A DNA stretch of 59,509 nucleotides from Clostridia bacterium (GCA_030536295.1 JAUNQH010000007.1:1-59509), one strand, 5' to 3'; shown: positions 44,126 to 53,722, counted from the first letter of the stretch. The notes: a model not told the origin generated them from the sequence alone. Made by a program: numbers and translations.

Positions 44126-44140
44126 TGTTTTCTCTCCTCC

Positions 44141-45184
44141 TTACTTGCTGATGCGTACGCGCGGGTCGACCAGGCCGTAGCACAGGTCCGTGACCAGTGT
44201 GCTGAACAGGCCGAGGAATGTGTAGATCACTTCAAGGAACATGATCAGGTCATAGTCCGCGGTGATGACCGCGTTGAAGAACAGCTGGCCCATCCCCTTG
44301 AAGCCGAACATTCTTTCCATGATGATCGCGCCGGAGATAATGCCGAAGAAACCGCCCACCAGGATCGAGACCATGGGCACCATGGCATTGCGCCAGGCGT
44401 GTGAATAAACAACGACCTTTTCACGCAGACCCTTGGCGCGCGCCGTCTTGATGCAGTCCAGATTCAGCGCGTCGATCATGGAGGCGCGCGTGATGCGGGT
44501 GATGGAAGCCAGTGAGGAGAACACCAGGCAGATCGTCGGCAGGATCACGTGGTACAGGGTATCCCACACCGCGGCCCAGCCGGTATAATTCGTGCCCGGT
44601 GTTTTCATTCCGCTCACCGGGAACCAGTGCAGGATCGAGCAGAAGAAAACAATGAACACGATGTAGATGATAAAGGAAGGCGTTGAAAAGCCGATCAGGG
44701 AGAAGATCTGCGTCCCCTTGTCAAACTTGCTGTTTTTCTTTGTGGCACACACGATGCCGAGCGGGATCGTGATCGCAAGCACAGCAAGCTCGGTGATCAC
44801 GCCGATGATCGCGGTGTTCCGCATCGCGGGCCCGACGACCTGAACGACCGGCGCGTTATGCTCATAGGAATATCCGAAGTTGCCCTGGAATATTCCGTTG
44901 CAGTGTCCGTCATAGAAGGGATACAGACCCAGCCAGCGCAGATACAGCACAACGCTGTTGTCCGTGTCCGTGCCGTACAGACGCTGATATTTCAGATAAA
45001 GCTCATCGAATTTCGCGTCGCGTTCCTCCGCCTTGATGGAGTTCTTCAGACTCAGCATTTCAGCTTTGGCGTCAGTATACGCGCGGTTGGCCGGCATCAG
45101 CTGATACAGGTTGAACAGCAGAAAAGTCAGCAGTACGAACACGACCACCATGTAAACGCATCTTTTCAGTACGTATCTTCCCAT
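44141..45184 (-). CDS. oppB: Oligopeptide ABC permease OppB
   Basis: This 347-residue permease has six helices and an EAA loop (IKTARAKGLREKVVVYSHAW), and ends with LCYGLVDPRVRISK. Between helix 1 and helix 2 it has an extended outer loop with a helical Lys/Glu-rich stretch (SLKNSIKAEERDAKFDELYL). It is larger than in the neighbouring operon, so OppB also enlarges the outer face of this transporter. The start ATG 45,184 has only a modest AAGGA site. It pairs with the RCC1-bearing OppC. Confidence 0.93.
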   Translation of the reverse strand: MGRYVLKRCVYMVVVFVLLTFLLFNLYQLMPANRAYTDAKAEMLSLKNSIKAEERDAKFDELYLKYQRLYGTDTDNSVVLYLRWLGLYPFYDGHCNGIFQGNFGYSYEHNAPVVQVVGPAMRNTAIIGVITELAVLAITIPLGIVCATKKNSKFDKGTQIFSLIGFSTPSFIIYIVFIVFFCSILHWFPVSGMKTPGTNYTGWAAVWDTLYHVILPTICLVFSSLASITRITRASMIDALNLDCIKTARAKGLREKVVVYSHAWRNAMVPMVSILVGGFFGIISGAIIMERMFGFKGMGQLFFNAVITADYDLIMFLEVIYTFLGLFSTLVTDLCYGLVDPRVRISK

Positions 45185-45318
45185 AAGCTCAAGATCCTTT
45201 TCGGTGGATTTTTTATCTATCGTTTCTATTCCGGCCGGTCATGGCGGAACGTTTCCGAACACGCCCCGGCGGAACACGGTACTTTCGAATTTCATCAGGA
45301 CCCCTGCAGGGGAAAAGG

Positions 45319-45343
45319 CATCCGGCGGAAACCGCCGGATGCC
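45319..45343 (-). terminator. Attenuating hairpin between oppA and oppB
   Basis: A perfect 12-pair stem GGCATCCGGCGG/CCGCCGGATGCC with a three-base loop is followed on the minus strand by only four T residues. Partial termination would keep binding-protein mRNA in excess over permease mRNA. The same 213-bp gap (45,185-45,397) also holds the 12-bp palindrome CCCCTGCAGGGG (45,301-45,312) and a 22-bp near-palindrome (45,358-45,379). Confidence 0.65.
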
Positions 45344-45357
45344 CAGCCCTGCCGGTC

Positions 45358-45379
45358 CTCAATTGAGATCTCAGTTGAG
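45358..45379. other. 22-bp near-perfect palindrome downstream of oppA
   Basis: CTCAATTGAG followed by ATCTCAGTTGAG reads almost the same on both strands (20 of 22). It lies 19 bases downstream of the oppA stop and may be a processing hairpin or a protein-binding site. Confidence 0.5.
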
Positions 45380-45397
45380 GCTCAGCAATCAGAATGA

Positions 45398-47569
45398 TCA
45401 GTTATTGAGCCAGCAGATATCGGCGGCGTCCTTCACATAGCAGGCGGAGTAGTCCAGATAGATGGAAGGATCGATGGTCCAGTTCCAGCTGTAGTCATAC
45501 ACAGCGGAGTTGAAGCCGGTCGCGAAGTTGAAAGCGCAATAGCAGGGGGTTCCGGAATAGTAGCCGTAGATAGCGGTCTGATACAGTTCATCCAGCATGG
45601 GAGCGAAGTCGCCCAGCGTGTTGTAGACCTTCATGCCGATCGCGGCCACGTTCTCGTTTTCACGGAAGCCGGTCTGCAGCAGGTCGGTGAACTCGTTATC
45701 AGTGGTGCCGTACCAGTTGATGACCAGCGGCATATAATAGTCGCCGTTCACTTCGGTGGTCACATAGGTGCCGTCAACGGAATGATAAGCCTTGTCGTTC
45801 TCGTTGATCTTGTCACCGGGGATCTTCTTATAGCGGACGCCCTCGACATAGTCGGAGCCGTCAGCGGCGTATACCCAGCCGTCAGCTTCCAGCACGGCGA
45901 TGGCGCTTTCGGCGGAAGTGGCATAGGTATCAAGCAGCATGCCCTGTCCCACGGCAGCCTGGTACATCCAGGAGCCGGCATAGTACGGGCCATCAACAAC
46001 ACCGCCGTAGCCGCCGGTGAAGTCCTTGGCGAACTGACCGCGGTTCATGCAGTAAGCGATCGCCTGACGCACGGAGACGAACTGAGCGGGGCCGTAGTCG
46101 CCGCGGAAGCCGAGCTTGCCGTAGCCGGCACGGCTGTAGTGGGTGTAAACGGCTTTGCCTTCGGAAGCATCGGCATAGGCCAGAGCTTCGTCGGTCTCTT
46201 TGCCGCCGGTGATACCGGAAATGACATCCAGGCCGCCGGCCTTGAAGTCTTCCATCTGGGTCGCGGAAACGACCTTCTTGTAAACGATGGTCTCAATGCC
46301 GGGCTTCACGCCTTCGTAGTTGCCCTTGAAGTTCTTGTTGGCAACCAGAACGGCGGAAGAATCGGTGGTGTCGAAGGACTTCACGCAGTAGGGGCCGGAA
46401 TAGGGATACTTGGCATATCCTTCTTCGGTCACGTTGGTGTAGGTGTCCTTGATGATCGCGGCAACGACGTAGTTGTCGCCGTCCTTGGCGTAGAATTCAT
46501 CGGTCAGGTAGCAGCCTTCGCCGTCATCCTTGATGTCGGCATCGCCCAGCACGGAGGCGGGGAAGATGGGGCTGAATCCGCCGTAAGTGATGGCATAGTA
46601 GTAGGGCAGCACATCAGCGGAGATCTGGCAGGAGAAGGTGTAGTCATCGATCAGGCGGACGCCGGTGATGACCTTGTTGCCTTCTTCGGAATCGGGACCG
46701 GTGTACTTCTGGAAGTCAGCGGCGCCGACAACGGTGGTGGCAGACACGTGTCTGGTGGAAGCCTGCTCATAAACGGGCGTATAGCCTACGCACGCGCTGA
46801 TGGCATAGTCCTTGGCGGTGATGGGGGTGCCGTCGCTGTATACCAGGTCATCATAAATGGTGATGGTATAGGTGCGGGAGCCGTCCTCATTGTCCACTTC
46901 GTTGTGTTCCTTCACAACGGTGGGATTCCATACGTAGCCGCCTTCCTTGGTGGCGGAAACGGTCTCGAGGCCGTTGATCAGACCGTCGATGTCGTTATCC
47001 GCGGCGCCGGGAGAGGACTTGCCGAAGGAAGAGCTGCGGAACTGGCCGCTCAGCTCAGTGCTGTTGCCCAGGATGATGCTGCCGTCTTCCTTTTCGGAAG
47101 TCCAGTCGATCAGGGCATTGGCGGGGCTCCAGTAGGGGTTGGTGGGGAATTCCTGAACGCCCTTGATCTGAGCATTGTACAGATCATAGTACTCGTTGGA
47201 GTACAGGGGAACTTCGGGCAGCAGGTAATTCCAGCGGGTGATGTACATACGCCACCAGGCGGCGTATACATCATCTTCGGTGGCATAGTCACCGGCGGGC
47301 GTGGTGTTGTACACCATGGCCATGCTCAGGAAGTCCATGCCGAGTTCTACCATTTCGCCGTTATATTCAATATAGGCGAATCCGGTTTCGGGATCCTCGA
47401 TAACGTCCGCGATCGTGATGTCTTTACCGCAGACTTCGTACAGGGACTGGTAGTCCTTGCCGTACTCATAATTGCCGAGAGTCATTACGTCGAACTCATC
47501 AGCAACGGCTGAGCACACCATGGTAGCCGCCAGTGCAAGAGCCAGAACCAAAGCAAGCAGTTTCTTCAT
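45398..47569 (-). CDS. oppA: Oligopeptide-binding protein OppA (large form)
   Basis: This 723-residue family 5 solute-binding protein is large; most members have 520-600 residues. The signal peptide (MKKLLALVLALALAATMVCS) ends with a signal-peptidase I site after SAVA. The only nearby cysteine is in the sequence TMVC, which does not fit a lipobox, so a lipid anchor is unlikely. Family landmarks include YTITIYDDLVYSDGTPITAKD, FRGDYGPAQFVSVRQAIAYC and GYGGVVDGPYYAG. It should deliver peptides to OppB/OppC of the same operon. A good promoter (47,633-47,661) precedes it and a hairpin follows. Confidence 0.92.
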   Translation of the reverse strand: MKKLLALVLALALAATMVCSAVADEFDVMTLGNYEYGKDYQSLYEVCGKDITIADVIEDPETGFAYIEYNGEMVELGMDFLSMAMVYNTTPAGDYATEDDVYAAWWRMYITRWNYLLPEVPLYSNEYYDLYNAQIKGVQEFPTNPYWSPANALIDWTSEKEDGSIILGNSTELSGQFRSSSFGKSSPGAADNDIDGLINGLETVSATKEGGYVWNPTVVKEHNEVDNEDGSRTYTITIYDDLVYSDGTPITAKDYAISACVGYTPVYEQASTRHVSATTVVGAADFQKYTGPDSEEGNKVITGVRLIDDYTFSCQISADVLPYYYAITYGGFSPIFPASVLGDADIKDDGEGCYLTDEFYAKDGDNYVVAAIIKDTYTNVTEEGYAKYPYSGPYCVKSFDTTDSSAVLVANKNFKGNYEGVKPGIETIVYKKVVSATQMEDFKAGGLDVISGITGGKETDEALAYADASEGKAVYTHYSRAGYGKLGFRGDYGPAQFVSVRQAIAYCMNRGQFAKDFTGGYGGVVDGPYYAGSWMYQAAVGQGMLLDTYATSAESAIAVLEADGWVYAADGSDYVEGVRYKKIPGDKINENDKAYHSVDGTYVTTEVNGDYYMPLVINWYGTTDNEFTDLLQTGFRENENVAAIGMKVYNTLGDFAPMLDELYQTAIYGYYSGTPCYCAFNFATGFNSAVYDYSWNWTIDPSIYLDYSACYVKDAADICWLNN

Positions 47570-47632
47570 GGTTGGGTAATTCCTTTCTTGTTATATTTTT
47601 GTCGTCGGTTAAAACGGCAAATACTTTAAAAA

Positions 47633-47661
47633 ATAATATCATATAAAGCGTATTTTGTAAA
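47633..47661 (-). promoter_or_regulatory. Promoter of the left-hand opp operon
   Basis: On the minus strand TTTACA (complement of 47,656-47,661) and TATTAT (complement of 47,633-47,638) are spaced by 17 bases in an AT-rich stretch. A perfect 10-bp palindrome CAAACGTTTG (47,671-47,680) lies just upstream of the -35. It resembles CG-centred LacI-family sites, including the TTAAACGTTTAA operators at 17 kb. Confidence 0.7.
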
Positions 47662-47776
47662 CCTTCGGCGCAAACGTTTGTTCTTTTTTTGTGCCGCGCC
47701 GTATTTCCGTTGTTTTTCACAGCAGGTCATCACGCCGGTCCGGTCTCCGGTTTTCCGGGCGGAACCGGTATAAAAA

Positions 47777-47803
47777 GAGCTCCCCGCCTGCCGGCGGAGA
47801 GCT
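47777..47803 (-). terminator. Terminator of the right-hand opp operon
   Basis: On the minus strand a stem GAGCTCTCCGCC / GGCGGGGAGCTC with a short GGCA loop is followed by TTTTTAT. It lies about 35 bases after the oppA stop. Confidence 0.85.
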
Positions 47804-47838
47804 CCGTGATCATGCTTGTTTCCTTACGGATATCCGGA

Positions 47839-49590
47839 TCACTTGACGGTGCAGTACATGAAGTACTTGTATCCCAGAGGATTGGAGAAGAAGCCGTCAA
47901 TGTTGTCCTTCAGCATATAGATGTCGGTGTAGAAGTACAGCGGCACGATGCAGCCGGTGGACATCAGCATATCCTCGGCGATGTGCATCATGGCATAGCG
48001 GTTGGCGGAATCGGTGCAGCCCTTGATGGCGGAGATCAGCACATCATAGGTCTCGGCCCAGGTGCCGTTCTCGACCTTCACATCCAGACCGTAAGCGGTC
48101 AGATCCAGGTTGTACATCTTCAGATCCTTGTGCCCGTCGCGGCCGTACTGCACGTCGTTGTTGCCGGACTCGCTCACCCACATATCCAGGAAGCAGATCG
48201 GATCATTGTAGTCGGCCAGCCAGCCGTTGCGGGCGATGGAATAGTCGCCGTCCTTACGGGTGTTCAGGAAGGTGTTCCATTCCTGGTTGACCAGATTCAT
48301 GGTGATGCCGACGCCGGCGACCGCGTTCTGCAGGTATTCGCCGATGGCCTTGTGACCTTCGCTGGTGTTGTACAGGTAGGTCAGGCTCGGGAAGTTGGTG
48401 AACATGCAGGTCGCTTCGTCATAGTTGTAATACTTGCGCAGCGTGGCGATCGCGGCGTCCCAGTTGTCCAGGTACGCGTCGGCGCTGGTGTCGAAGTAGC
48501 CGTAGTATTCCTTGTCGGCGGGACCGGCGTTCTTATAGAATTCGCCGGTGGTGTCGCTCATACCCATGGCGACGAAGGAGGAAGCGGGGACCTGACCGGC
48601 CTGGCCGATCTCTTCAACGATGTAGTTGCGGTCAAACAGCAGGCCGATGGCATTGCGGATCTCGGCACGGGCGGCCTCAGCGGCTTCACCGGTCAGTTCG
48701 CAGCCTTCGGGCAGGATCTCTTCGTTGATGTTCCAGCAGACATAGTAGGTGCCGATCTGGCCGGCGACCACGAACTCGGTGGGATATTCGACCTTCAGAT
48801 TGGCGATCTCGGAGGTGGGAACGTCGTCGATCAGCTGCCAGTCGCCGTTTTCGAAGTTGGCCAGCATGTTGTTGGCATCATCGGACAGGAAGCACTTGAT
48901 CTCGTCCATCAGGATCTCGTCAGCCTTGAAGTAGTTGGGGTTCTTGGTCAGCGTGATCACGCTGTTGTGCTCCCAGGCGGAGATGGTGTACGGGCCGTTG
49001 CAGATATAGGTCGCGGGGTCGGTCGCCCAGGCTTCGCTGGCCACGACGTCTTCACGTACGGGCAGGTAGGTCGGGAAAGCGAGCAGCTCGTTCCAGTAGG
49101 CAACGGGGTTGTTCAGGGTCACTTCCAGGGTCAGGTCATCCAGCGCAGTCACAGCCAGCTCATCCGGATAGCCCTTGACGACCTCGAACATGTAGCCGTA
49201 GTCGGCGCCCAGCGCGGTGGAAGCGGCGCGCTTCCAGGCGAACTCGTAATCCTTGGCGGTCAGGTCTTTGCCGTCAGACCATTTCTGACCGGCGACCAGC
49301 TTGTAGGTGTAGGTCACGGTGCCGTCTTCATTGGCAACGGGCTCGGTGAGTTCTTCGGCGCCATTGGCGACGATCACCAGGGAGCCGTCTTCGGTCTGGG
49401 CCCAGGTGGACAGACCGGCAAACAGATGCGCGATCATGGTAGCGCCGTCAACAGCGGAGTTGAGGGCGGGATCCAGGGTGTCCGGCTCGGAAGAGAGGCA
49501 TACGGAGATCGTGGTGCCTTCCGCGGAAGCGAAGCTCACGCAGGAAAGAACCATGGCCAGAGCCAGCAGGAGAGCAAGGGTCTTTTTCAT
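47839..49590 (-). CDS. oppA: Oligopeptide-binding protein OppA (second system)
   Basis: This 583-residue family 5 solute-binding protein has a signal peptide (MKKTLALLLALAMVLSCVSF) and a mature start near EGTTISVCLSSEPDTLDPAL, a very typical opening for the family. The VLSC at the end of the hydrophobic core is only a marginal lipobox, while FASA|E fits signal peptidase I. Other landmarks are YTYKLVAGQKWSDGKDLTAK and NGPYTISAWEHNSVITL. GGAGG precedes ATG 49,590. It is the last gene of an oppBCDFA operon and is separated from oppF by a hairpin that may stabilise its mRNA. Confidence 0.95.
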   Translation of the reverse strand: MKKTLALLLALAMVLSCVSFASAEGTTISVCLSSEPDTLDPALNSAVDGATMIAHLFAGLSTWAQTEDGSLVIVANGAEELTEPVANEDGTVTYTYKLVAGQKWSDGKDLTAKDYEFAWKRAASTALGADYGYMFEVVKGYPDELAVTALDDLTLEVTLNNPVAYWNELLAFPTYLPVREDVVASEAWATDPATYICNGPYTISAWEHNSVITLTKNPNYFKADEILMDEIKCFLSDDANNMLANFENGDWQLIDDVPTSEIANLKVEYPTEFVVAGQIGTYYVCWNINEEILPEGCELTGEAAEAARAEIRNAIGLLFDRNYIVEEIGQAGQVPASSFVAMGMSDTTGEFYKNAGPADKEYYGYFDTSADAYLDNWDAAIATLRKYYNYDEATCMFTNFPSLTYLYNTSEGHKAIGEYLQNAVAGVGITMNLVNQEWNTFLNTRKDGDYSIARNGWLADYNDPICFLDMWVSESGNNDVQYGRDGHKDLKMYNLDLTAYGLDVKVENGTWAETYDVLISAIKGCTDSANRYAMMHIAEDMLMSTGCIVPLYFYTDIYMLKDNIDGFFSNPLGYKYFMYCTVK

Positions 49591-49623
49591 GGTATTTCCT
49601 CCATTACAAAATATTTATCAATC

Positions 49624-49647
49624 AATACGGCGGCAATGCTCCGTATT
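49624..49647 (-). other. Intercistronic hairpin before oppA
   Basis: A perfect seven-pair stem AATACGG/CCGTATT with a ten-base loop lies in the 74-bp gap between oppF and oppA, without a T-run. It is probably an mRNA processing or stabilising structure that raises binding-protein levels. Confidence 0.5.
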
Positions 49648-49664
49648 TATTGAACAAAGGAAGC

Positions 49665-50654
49665 TCAGCCGATCTCCTTCAGCCGGTGGCAGGCGACAAA
49701 GTGGCCTTTCTCCACCTCTTCAAAGGGCGGCATGCTCTGCGCGCACTGTTCCGTGGCGTACGGACAGCGTGTGCGGAAGGGGCATCCCGAAGGCGCGTTC
49801 AGCGGGCTCGGGATATCGCCGGTCAGCGCGATGCGCTTGTTGGCCCGCGCGATCTTCGGATCCGGGATCGGCACGGCGGACAGCAGCGATCTGGAATACG
49901 GGTGCAGCGGGTGATCGTAGATCTCGCCCGCGTCAGCCAGCTCCACCATCTTGCCGAGATACATCACGGCGATGCGGTCGGAGATATGGCGCACCACCAG
50001 CAGGTCATGCGCGATGAACAGATATGTCAGTCCAAGTTTATCCTGCAGGTCATCGAACATATTGATCACCTGCGCCTGGATCGACACATCCAGCGCGGAA
50101 ACAGGCTCGTCACACACGATGAATTCCGGGTTCACGGCCAGCGCGCGGGCGATGCCGATGCGCTGACGCTGACCGCCGGAAAACTCATGCGCGTAGCGGG
50201 ACGCGTGTTCGCTGTTCAGCCCCACGTAGTTCAGCAGCTCCAGCACACGCTCCTCCCGCTCCTTCGCGTTGGCACAGAGGTGATGCACATCCAGCGGCTC
50301 AGCCACGATATCGGATACGGTCATTCTGGGGTTCAGCGAGGAATAGGGATCCTGGAAGACCATGGTCGCCTTCTTGCGGAATTCCTGGATATCCCTGTCG
50401 GTCTTCAGCAGTTTGCCGTCATACCATACCTCGCCGGCTGTCGGTTTGTAGAGATGCAGGATCGTGCGGCCCACAGTGGTCTTTCCGCACCCGGACTCGC
50501 CCACCAGACCCAGCGTCTCACCCTTATTGATGGTGAATGACACGTCATCCACCGCCTTCAGCGGTTTGGAACGGAAGAAACCGATATTGATATCGAAATA
50601 CTCCTTCAGCCCTTTGACCTCGACCAACGGCCTTTCATTTCCGGTTTCAGACAC
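49665..50654 (-). CDS. oppF: Oligopeptide ABC transporter ATPase OppF (second system)
   Basis: This 329-residue ATPase of normal length has Walker [10 protein letters not shown] (52-60), Q-loop [11 protein letters not shown] (100-110), signature FSGGQRQR, Walker [12 protein letters not shown] and switch AHDLLV. It is the closest in-window comparison for the left-hand OppF, which has about 190 extra residues between the same two motifs. It overlaps oppD by eight bases. Confidence 0.96.
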   Translation of the reverse strand: MSETGNERPLVEVKGLKEYFDINIGFFRSKPLKAVDDVSFTINKGETLGLVGESGCGKTTVGRTILHLYKPTAGEVWYDGKLLKTDRDIQEFRKKATMVFQDPYSSLNPRMTVSDIVAEPLDVHHLCANAKEREERVLELLNYVGLNSEHASRYAHEFSGGQRQRIGIARALAVNPEFIVCDEPVSALDVSIQAQVINMFDDLQDKLGLTYLFIAHDLLVVRHISDRIAVMYLGKMVELADAGEIYDHPLHPYSRSLLSAVPIPDPKIARANKRIALTGDIPSPLNAPSGCPFRTRCPYATEQCAQSMPPFEEVEKGHFVACHRLKEIG

Positions 50655-51660
50655 GTTCGATCCCCTCCTCCCCGGTGATGATGCCGTCTTTCGCGGCGCG
50701 CCTGATGTTCATCCAGCAGCGGGCATAATGTTCATCGTTGATCCTGACACGCTCCGCCTGTTCCTGCAGGCAGATCTTCATCGCCGCGTCACACCGCGGC
50801 GCGAAGGGGCAGCCCTTCGGCATGTTCAGCAGGTCGATCGGCGTGCCCGTGATAGGCTGCAGCCTTTCGCCGTTGTTGGCGTCCGTCGGGATGGAACGCA
50901 TCAGGCCTTTTGTATACTCATGGCACGGATTGTAAAAGATCTCATCGGCCGTTCCCTGCTCGCAGATGGAACCGGCGTACATGACCACGACCTCGTCGCA
51001 CAGCTGCGCGATCACGCCCAGGTCATGCGTGATCATGATGATCGCCATGCCGAGCTTCTTCTGCAGGTCCTGCATCAGCTCCAGGATCTGCGCCTGGATG
51101 GTCACATCCAGCGCGGTGGTGGGTTCATCGGCGATCAGGATATCCGGTTCGCAGGCAAGCGCCATGGCGATCATCACGCGCTGACGCATACCGCCGGACA
51201 GTTCATAGGGATACTGCTTCAGACGCTTTTCCGGTTCGTTGACGTTCACCAGCCGGAGCATCTCCAGCGCGCGCTGCTTTGCTTCCGCGCGGTTCCGGTC
51301 CGTATGGAGCATGATCGCCTCACGCAGCTGATGCCCGATCGTGTAAGTCGGATTCAGCGATGTCATCGGGTCCTGAAAGATGATCGAGATACGGTTGCCG
51401 CGCACGGTACGCATCACTTTTTCACCCGCGCCGACAAGCTCCTGCCCGTCCAGTTTGATGCTGCCGGACACGATCTTTCCGGTAGGCGCGAGGATCTGCA
51501 TGACTGAATATGCCGTGACCGATTTTCCGGAGCCGGATTCGCCCACGATGCCCAGTACCTTTCCGCGGTCAAGGGTGAATGAAACGCCGTTCACGGCTCT
51601 TACTTCACCCGCGTCCGTAAAGAAGGACGTATGCAGGTCTTTTACTTCCAACAAAGCCAT
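50647..51660 (-). CDS. oppD: Oligopeptide ABC transporter ATPase OppD (second system)
   Basis: This 337-residue ATPase has Walker [11 protein letters not shown]-loop [10 protein letters not shown], signature LSGGMRQR, Walker [12 protein letters not shown] and switch THDLGV. A C-terminal cysteine-containing extension ([14 protein letters not shown]) follows. It is clearly paralogous to the OppD at 41,125-42,138. It lies 18 bases after oppC with AAAGGAG upstream of its ATG. Confidence 0.96.
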   Translation of the reverse strand: MALLEVKDLHTSFFTDAGEVRAVNGVSFTLDRGKVLGIVGESGSGKSVTAYSVMQILAPTGKIVSGSIKLDGQELVGAGEKVMRTVRGNRISIIFQDPMTSLNPTYTIGHQLREAIMLHTDRNRAEAKQRALEMLRLVNVNEPEKRLKQYPYELSGGMRQRVMIAMALACEPDILIADEPTTALDVTIQAQILELMQDLQKKLGMAIIMITHDLGVIAQLCDEVVVMYAGSICEQGTADEIFYNPCHEYTKGLMRSIPTDANNGERLQPITGTPIDLLNMPKGCPFAPRCDAAMKICLQEQAERVRINDEHYARCWMNIRRAAKDGIITGEEGIERV

Positions 51661-51678
51661 AGGTCAGCGCTCCTTTCG

Positions 51679-52734
51679 TCAGGCATTCAGTTTCGGGTCG
51701 AAAGCGTCGCGCAGACCGTCGCCGAAGAGGTTCAGGGAAAGCACGATCAGGCAGATGATCACCGCCGGGATGATCAGCCGGTAGGTATAGGAATTGATGC
51801 CGTTGAGCGCGTCAGACGCCAGGGATCCGAGGGAAGGCATCGGCGCGTTCACGCCGAGACCAAGGAAGGACAGGAAGCTTTCCGTGAAAATGGCGTTCGG
51901 GATCTGCAGCGCGGTGGAAATGATCACAACACTGATGCAGTTCGGCAGCAGATGCTTGGTGATGATCCATTTCCCTTTCGCGCCGGTCGCGCGGGCGGAG
52001 AGCACGTATTCCTGCTCGCGCAGGGACAGGATCTGACCGCGGATCAGGCGCGCCATGCTGACCCAGTACAGCAGGCCGAACACGATGAACATGCTGATGA
52101 TGTTGGAGCCGATCTTTTCCAGGACCGTGCCTTCCACGCTCAGCACCCGCCCGAGCACAACGGACAGAAGGATGATGATCAGCGTATCCGGCAGCGAATA
52201 GATGATATCAACGATCCGCATGATGATCAGGTCCACCTTGCCGCCGGCATAGCCGGCAATGGAACCGATGGTCATGCCGATCACGAGCACGATCAGGCTG
52301 GCAAAGAAGCCGACCGCCAGCGAGATGCGCGTTCCGTATACTACACGGATGAAATAGTCGCGGCCGTGGGCGTCCGTCCCGAAGATATGCGGGAAGATCT
52401 TCTCCCCCGCGTCGATGCGCTTCAGTTCCGTTTTGCCGTAGGTGAACGGCGCGAGGTTGTTGTATGAGCTGTCCATGGGCCGGCCGGGCGTGCTGCCCAG
52501 CATCTGCTCATAGGAATACGGCCACACCAGCGGCAGGATAATGGAAGCCAGCGTGATCAGCACCACAACGATCAAGCTGATCGTCGCGACCTTGTTTTTC
52601 AGCAGGCGCTTCACGCCGTCCCTGAAGAATGTGGAGGACGGCCGCATCTTCGTGATATATTCTTTTTCTTCAGCTGTCGCCGGTTCAAACATTTTGGGGT
52701 CCAGCTGCATGCTGAACGGTTTCTTCGTATTCAT
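51679..52734 (-). CDS. oppC: Oligopeptide ABC permease OppC (second system)
   Basis: This 351-residue permease has a cytoplasmic N-terminal segment, helix 1 near residues 50-70, a modest outer loop and the signature HIFGTDAHGRDYFIRVVYGT. Five more helices and the EAA loop (SARATGAKGKWIITKHLLP) follow. It is the conventional form against which the RCC1-bearing OppC of the neighbouring operon stands out. GGAGG lies just upstream of its ATG. Confidence 0.95.
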   Translation of the reverse strand: MNTKKPFSMQLDPKMFEPATAEEKEYITKMRPSSTFFRDGVKRLLKNKVATISLIVVVLITLASIILPLVWPYSYEQMLGSTPGRPMDSSYNNLAPFTYGKTELKRIDAGEKIFPHIFGTDAHGRDYFIRVVYGTRISLAVGFFASLIVLVIGMTIGSIAGYAGGKVDLIIMRIVDIIYSLPDTLIIILLSVVLGRVLSVEGTVLEKIGSNIISMFIVFGLLYWVSMARLIRGQILSLREQEYVLSARATGAKGKWIITKHLLPNCISVVIISTALQIPNAIFTESFLSFLGLGVNAPMPSLGSLASDALNGINSYTYRLIIPAVIICLIVLSLNLFGDGLRDAFDPKLNA

Positions 52735-52748
52735 TCCGTCTTCCCTCC

Positions 52749-53678
52749 TCAGTCAAACTCGATGCGCGGATCAACGACCTTGTAGAGCAGATCGCTGACC
52801 AGGTTCATCACGACGATCAGAGAGGCAAGGAAGATGGTCGTGCCCATGATCATGGTATAGTCGCGGTTGGTGATGCTGGAAACGAACGCCCGGCCGATCC
52901 CGGGCACCGCGAAGATCTGCTCCACCACCATGGAGCCCGTCACGATATACGCCAGCATCGGTCCGAAATAGGTGATCACCGGGATCAGGGAATTCTTCAG
53001 CGCGTGGCCGAAGATCACCTTCGACGACGGCACGCCCTTCGCGCGCGCGGTGCGGATATAATCCTGACCGAGCACATCCAGCATGGAGGAGCGGGTCAGC
53101 CGTGTGATGTAGGACATCGGATACAGCGCCAGCGTGATCACGGGCAGGACCAGACCGGCCGCCGTGGATCCGTTGGCCGGCAGCCACCCCAGCTTCACGG
53201 AGATAATGACGAGCAGGAATGATCCGACGATGAATGAAGGCATTGAAACGAACGCGGTCGTGATCACCATGATGCATTTATCCACAAGCTTGTTCCGCTT
53301 CAGCGCGGCGACGGATCCCAGCACGATGCCGACCAGGGCTGCCGCGAAGGCGGCGATCAGGCCCAGCTTGGCCGAGGTCTTCATGCCGTCCATGATGACA
53401 TCGATCACCTGACGGCCGCGCTGCTTCAGGGACGGGCCGAAATCGAACTTTGTCACGATATCCTTCAGATAGGTCACATACTGCTCCATCAGCGGCTTGT
53501 CAAGGCCGTACTTCGCCTCCAGCGCGGCAGTCGCTTCCTTGGAGATCGCTTTTTCCCCGACGAACGGACCGCCGGGCACGGAATGCATGACAAAAAAAGT
53601 CACCGTGATCACGATCCATATCGTCAGCAATGCCAGCAGTATGCGTTTAAGGATATAAAACATCAGTTTCGGACTCAT
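52749..53678 (-). CDS. oppB: Oligopeptide ABC permease OppB (second system)
   Basis: The start is placed at ATG 53,678 (MSPKLMFYILKRILLALLTI), where the first helix begins as in the family; AGGGG lies ten bases upstream. A longer frame to 53,759 would add a cysteine-rich stretch that covers a leader hairpin. The 309-residue permease has six helices, an EAA loop (IRTARAKGVPSSKVIFGHAL) and the C-terminal LLYKVVDPRIEFD. It is the first gene of the second opp operon. Confidence 0.95.
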   Translation of the reverse strand: MSPKLMFYILKRILLALLTIWIVITVTFFVMHSVPGGPFVGEKAISKEATAALEAKYGLDKPLMEQYVTYLKDIVTKFDFGPSLKQRGRQVIDVIMDGMKTSAKLGLIAAFAAALVGIVLGSVAALKRNKLVDKCIMVITTAFVSMPSFIVGSFLLVIISVKLGWLPANGSTAAGLVLPVITLALYPMSYITRLTRSSMLDVLGQDYIRTARAKGVPSSKVIFGHALKNSLIPVITYFGPMLAYIVTGSMVVEQIFAVPGIGRAFVSSITNRDYTMIMGTTIFLASLIVVMNLVSDLLYKVVDPRIEFD

Positions 53679-53722
53679 TTCGGGGCACCCCTTGATCTGC
53701 TCTGTATTGGCGCCGTTCCCGG

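Noticed and set aside
45782-49653. Long plus-strand open frames opposite both oppA genes
   Set aside because: They are Gly/Val/Ala-rich mirror products of signal-peptide-bearing binding proteins that have good ribosome binding sites and operon context.
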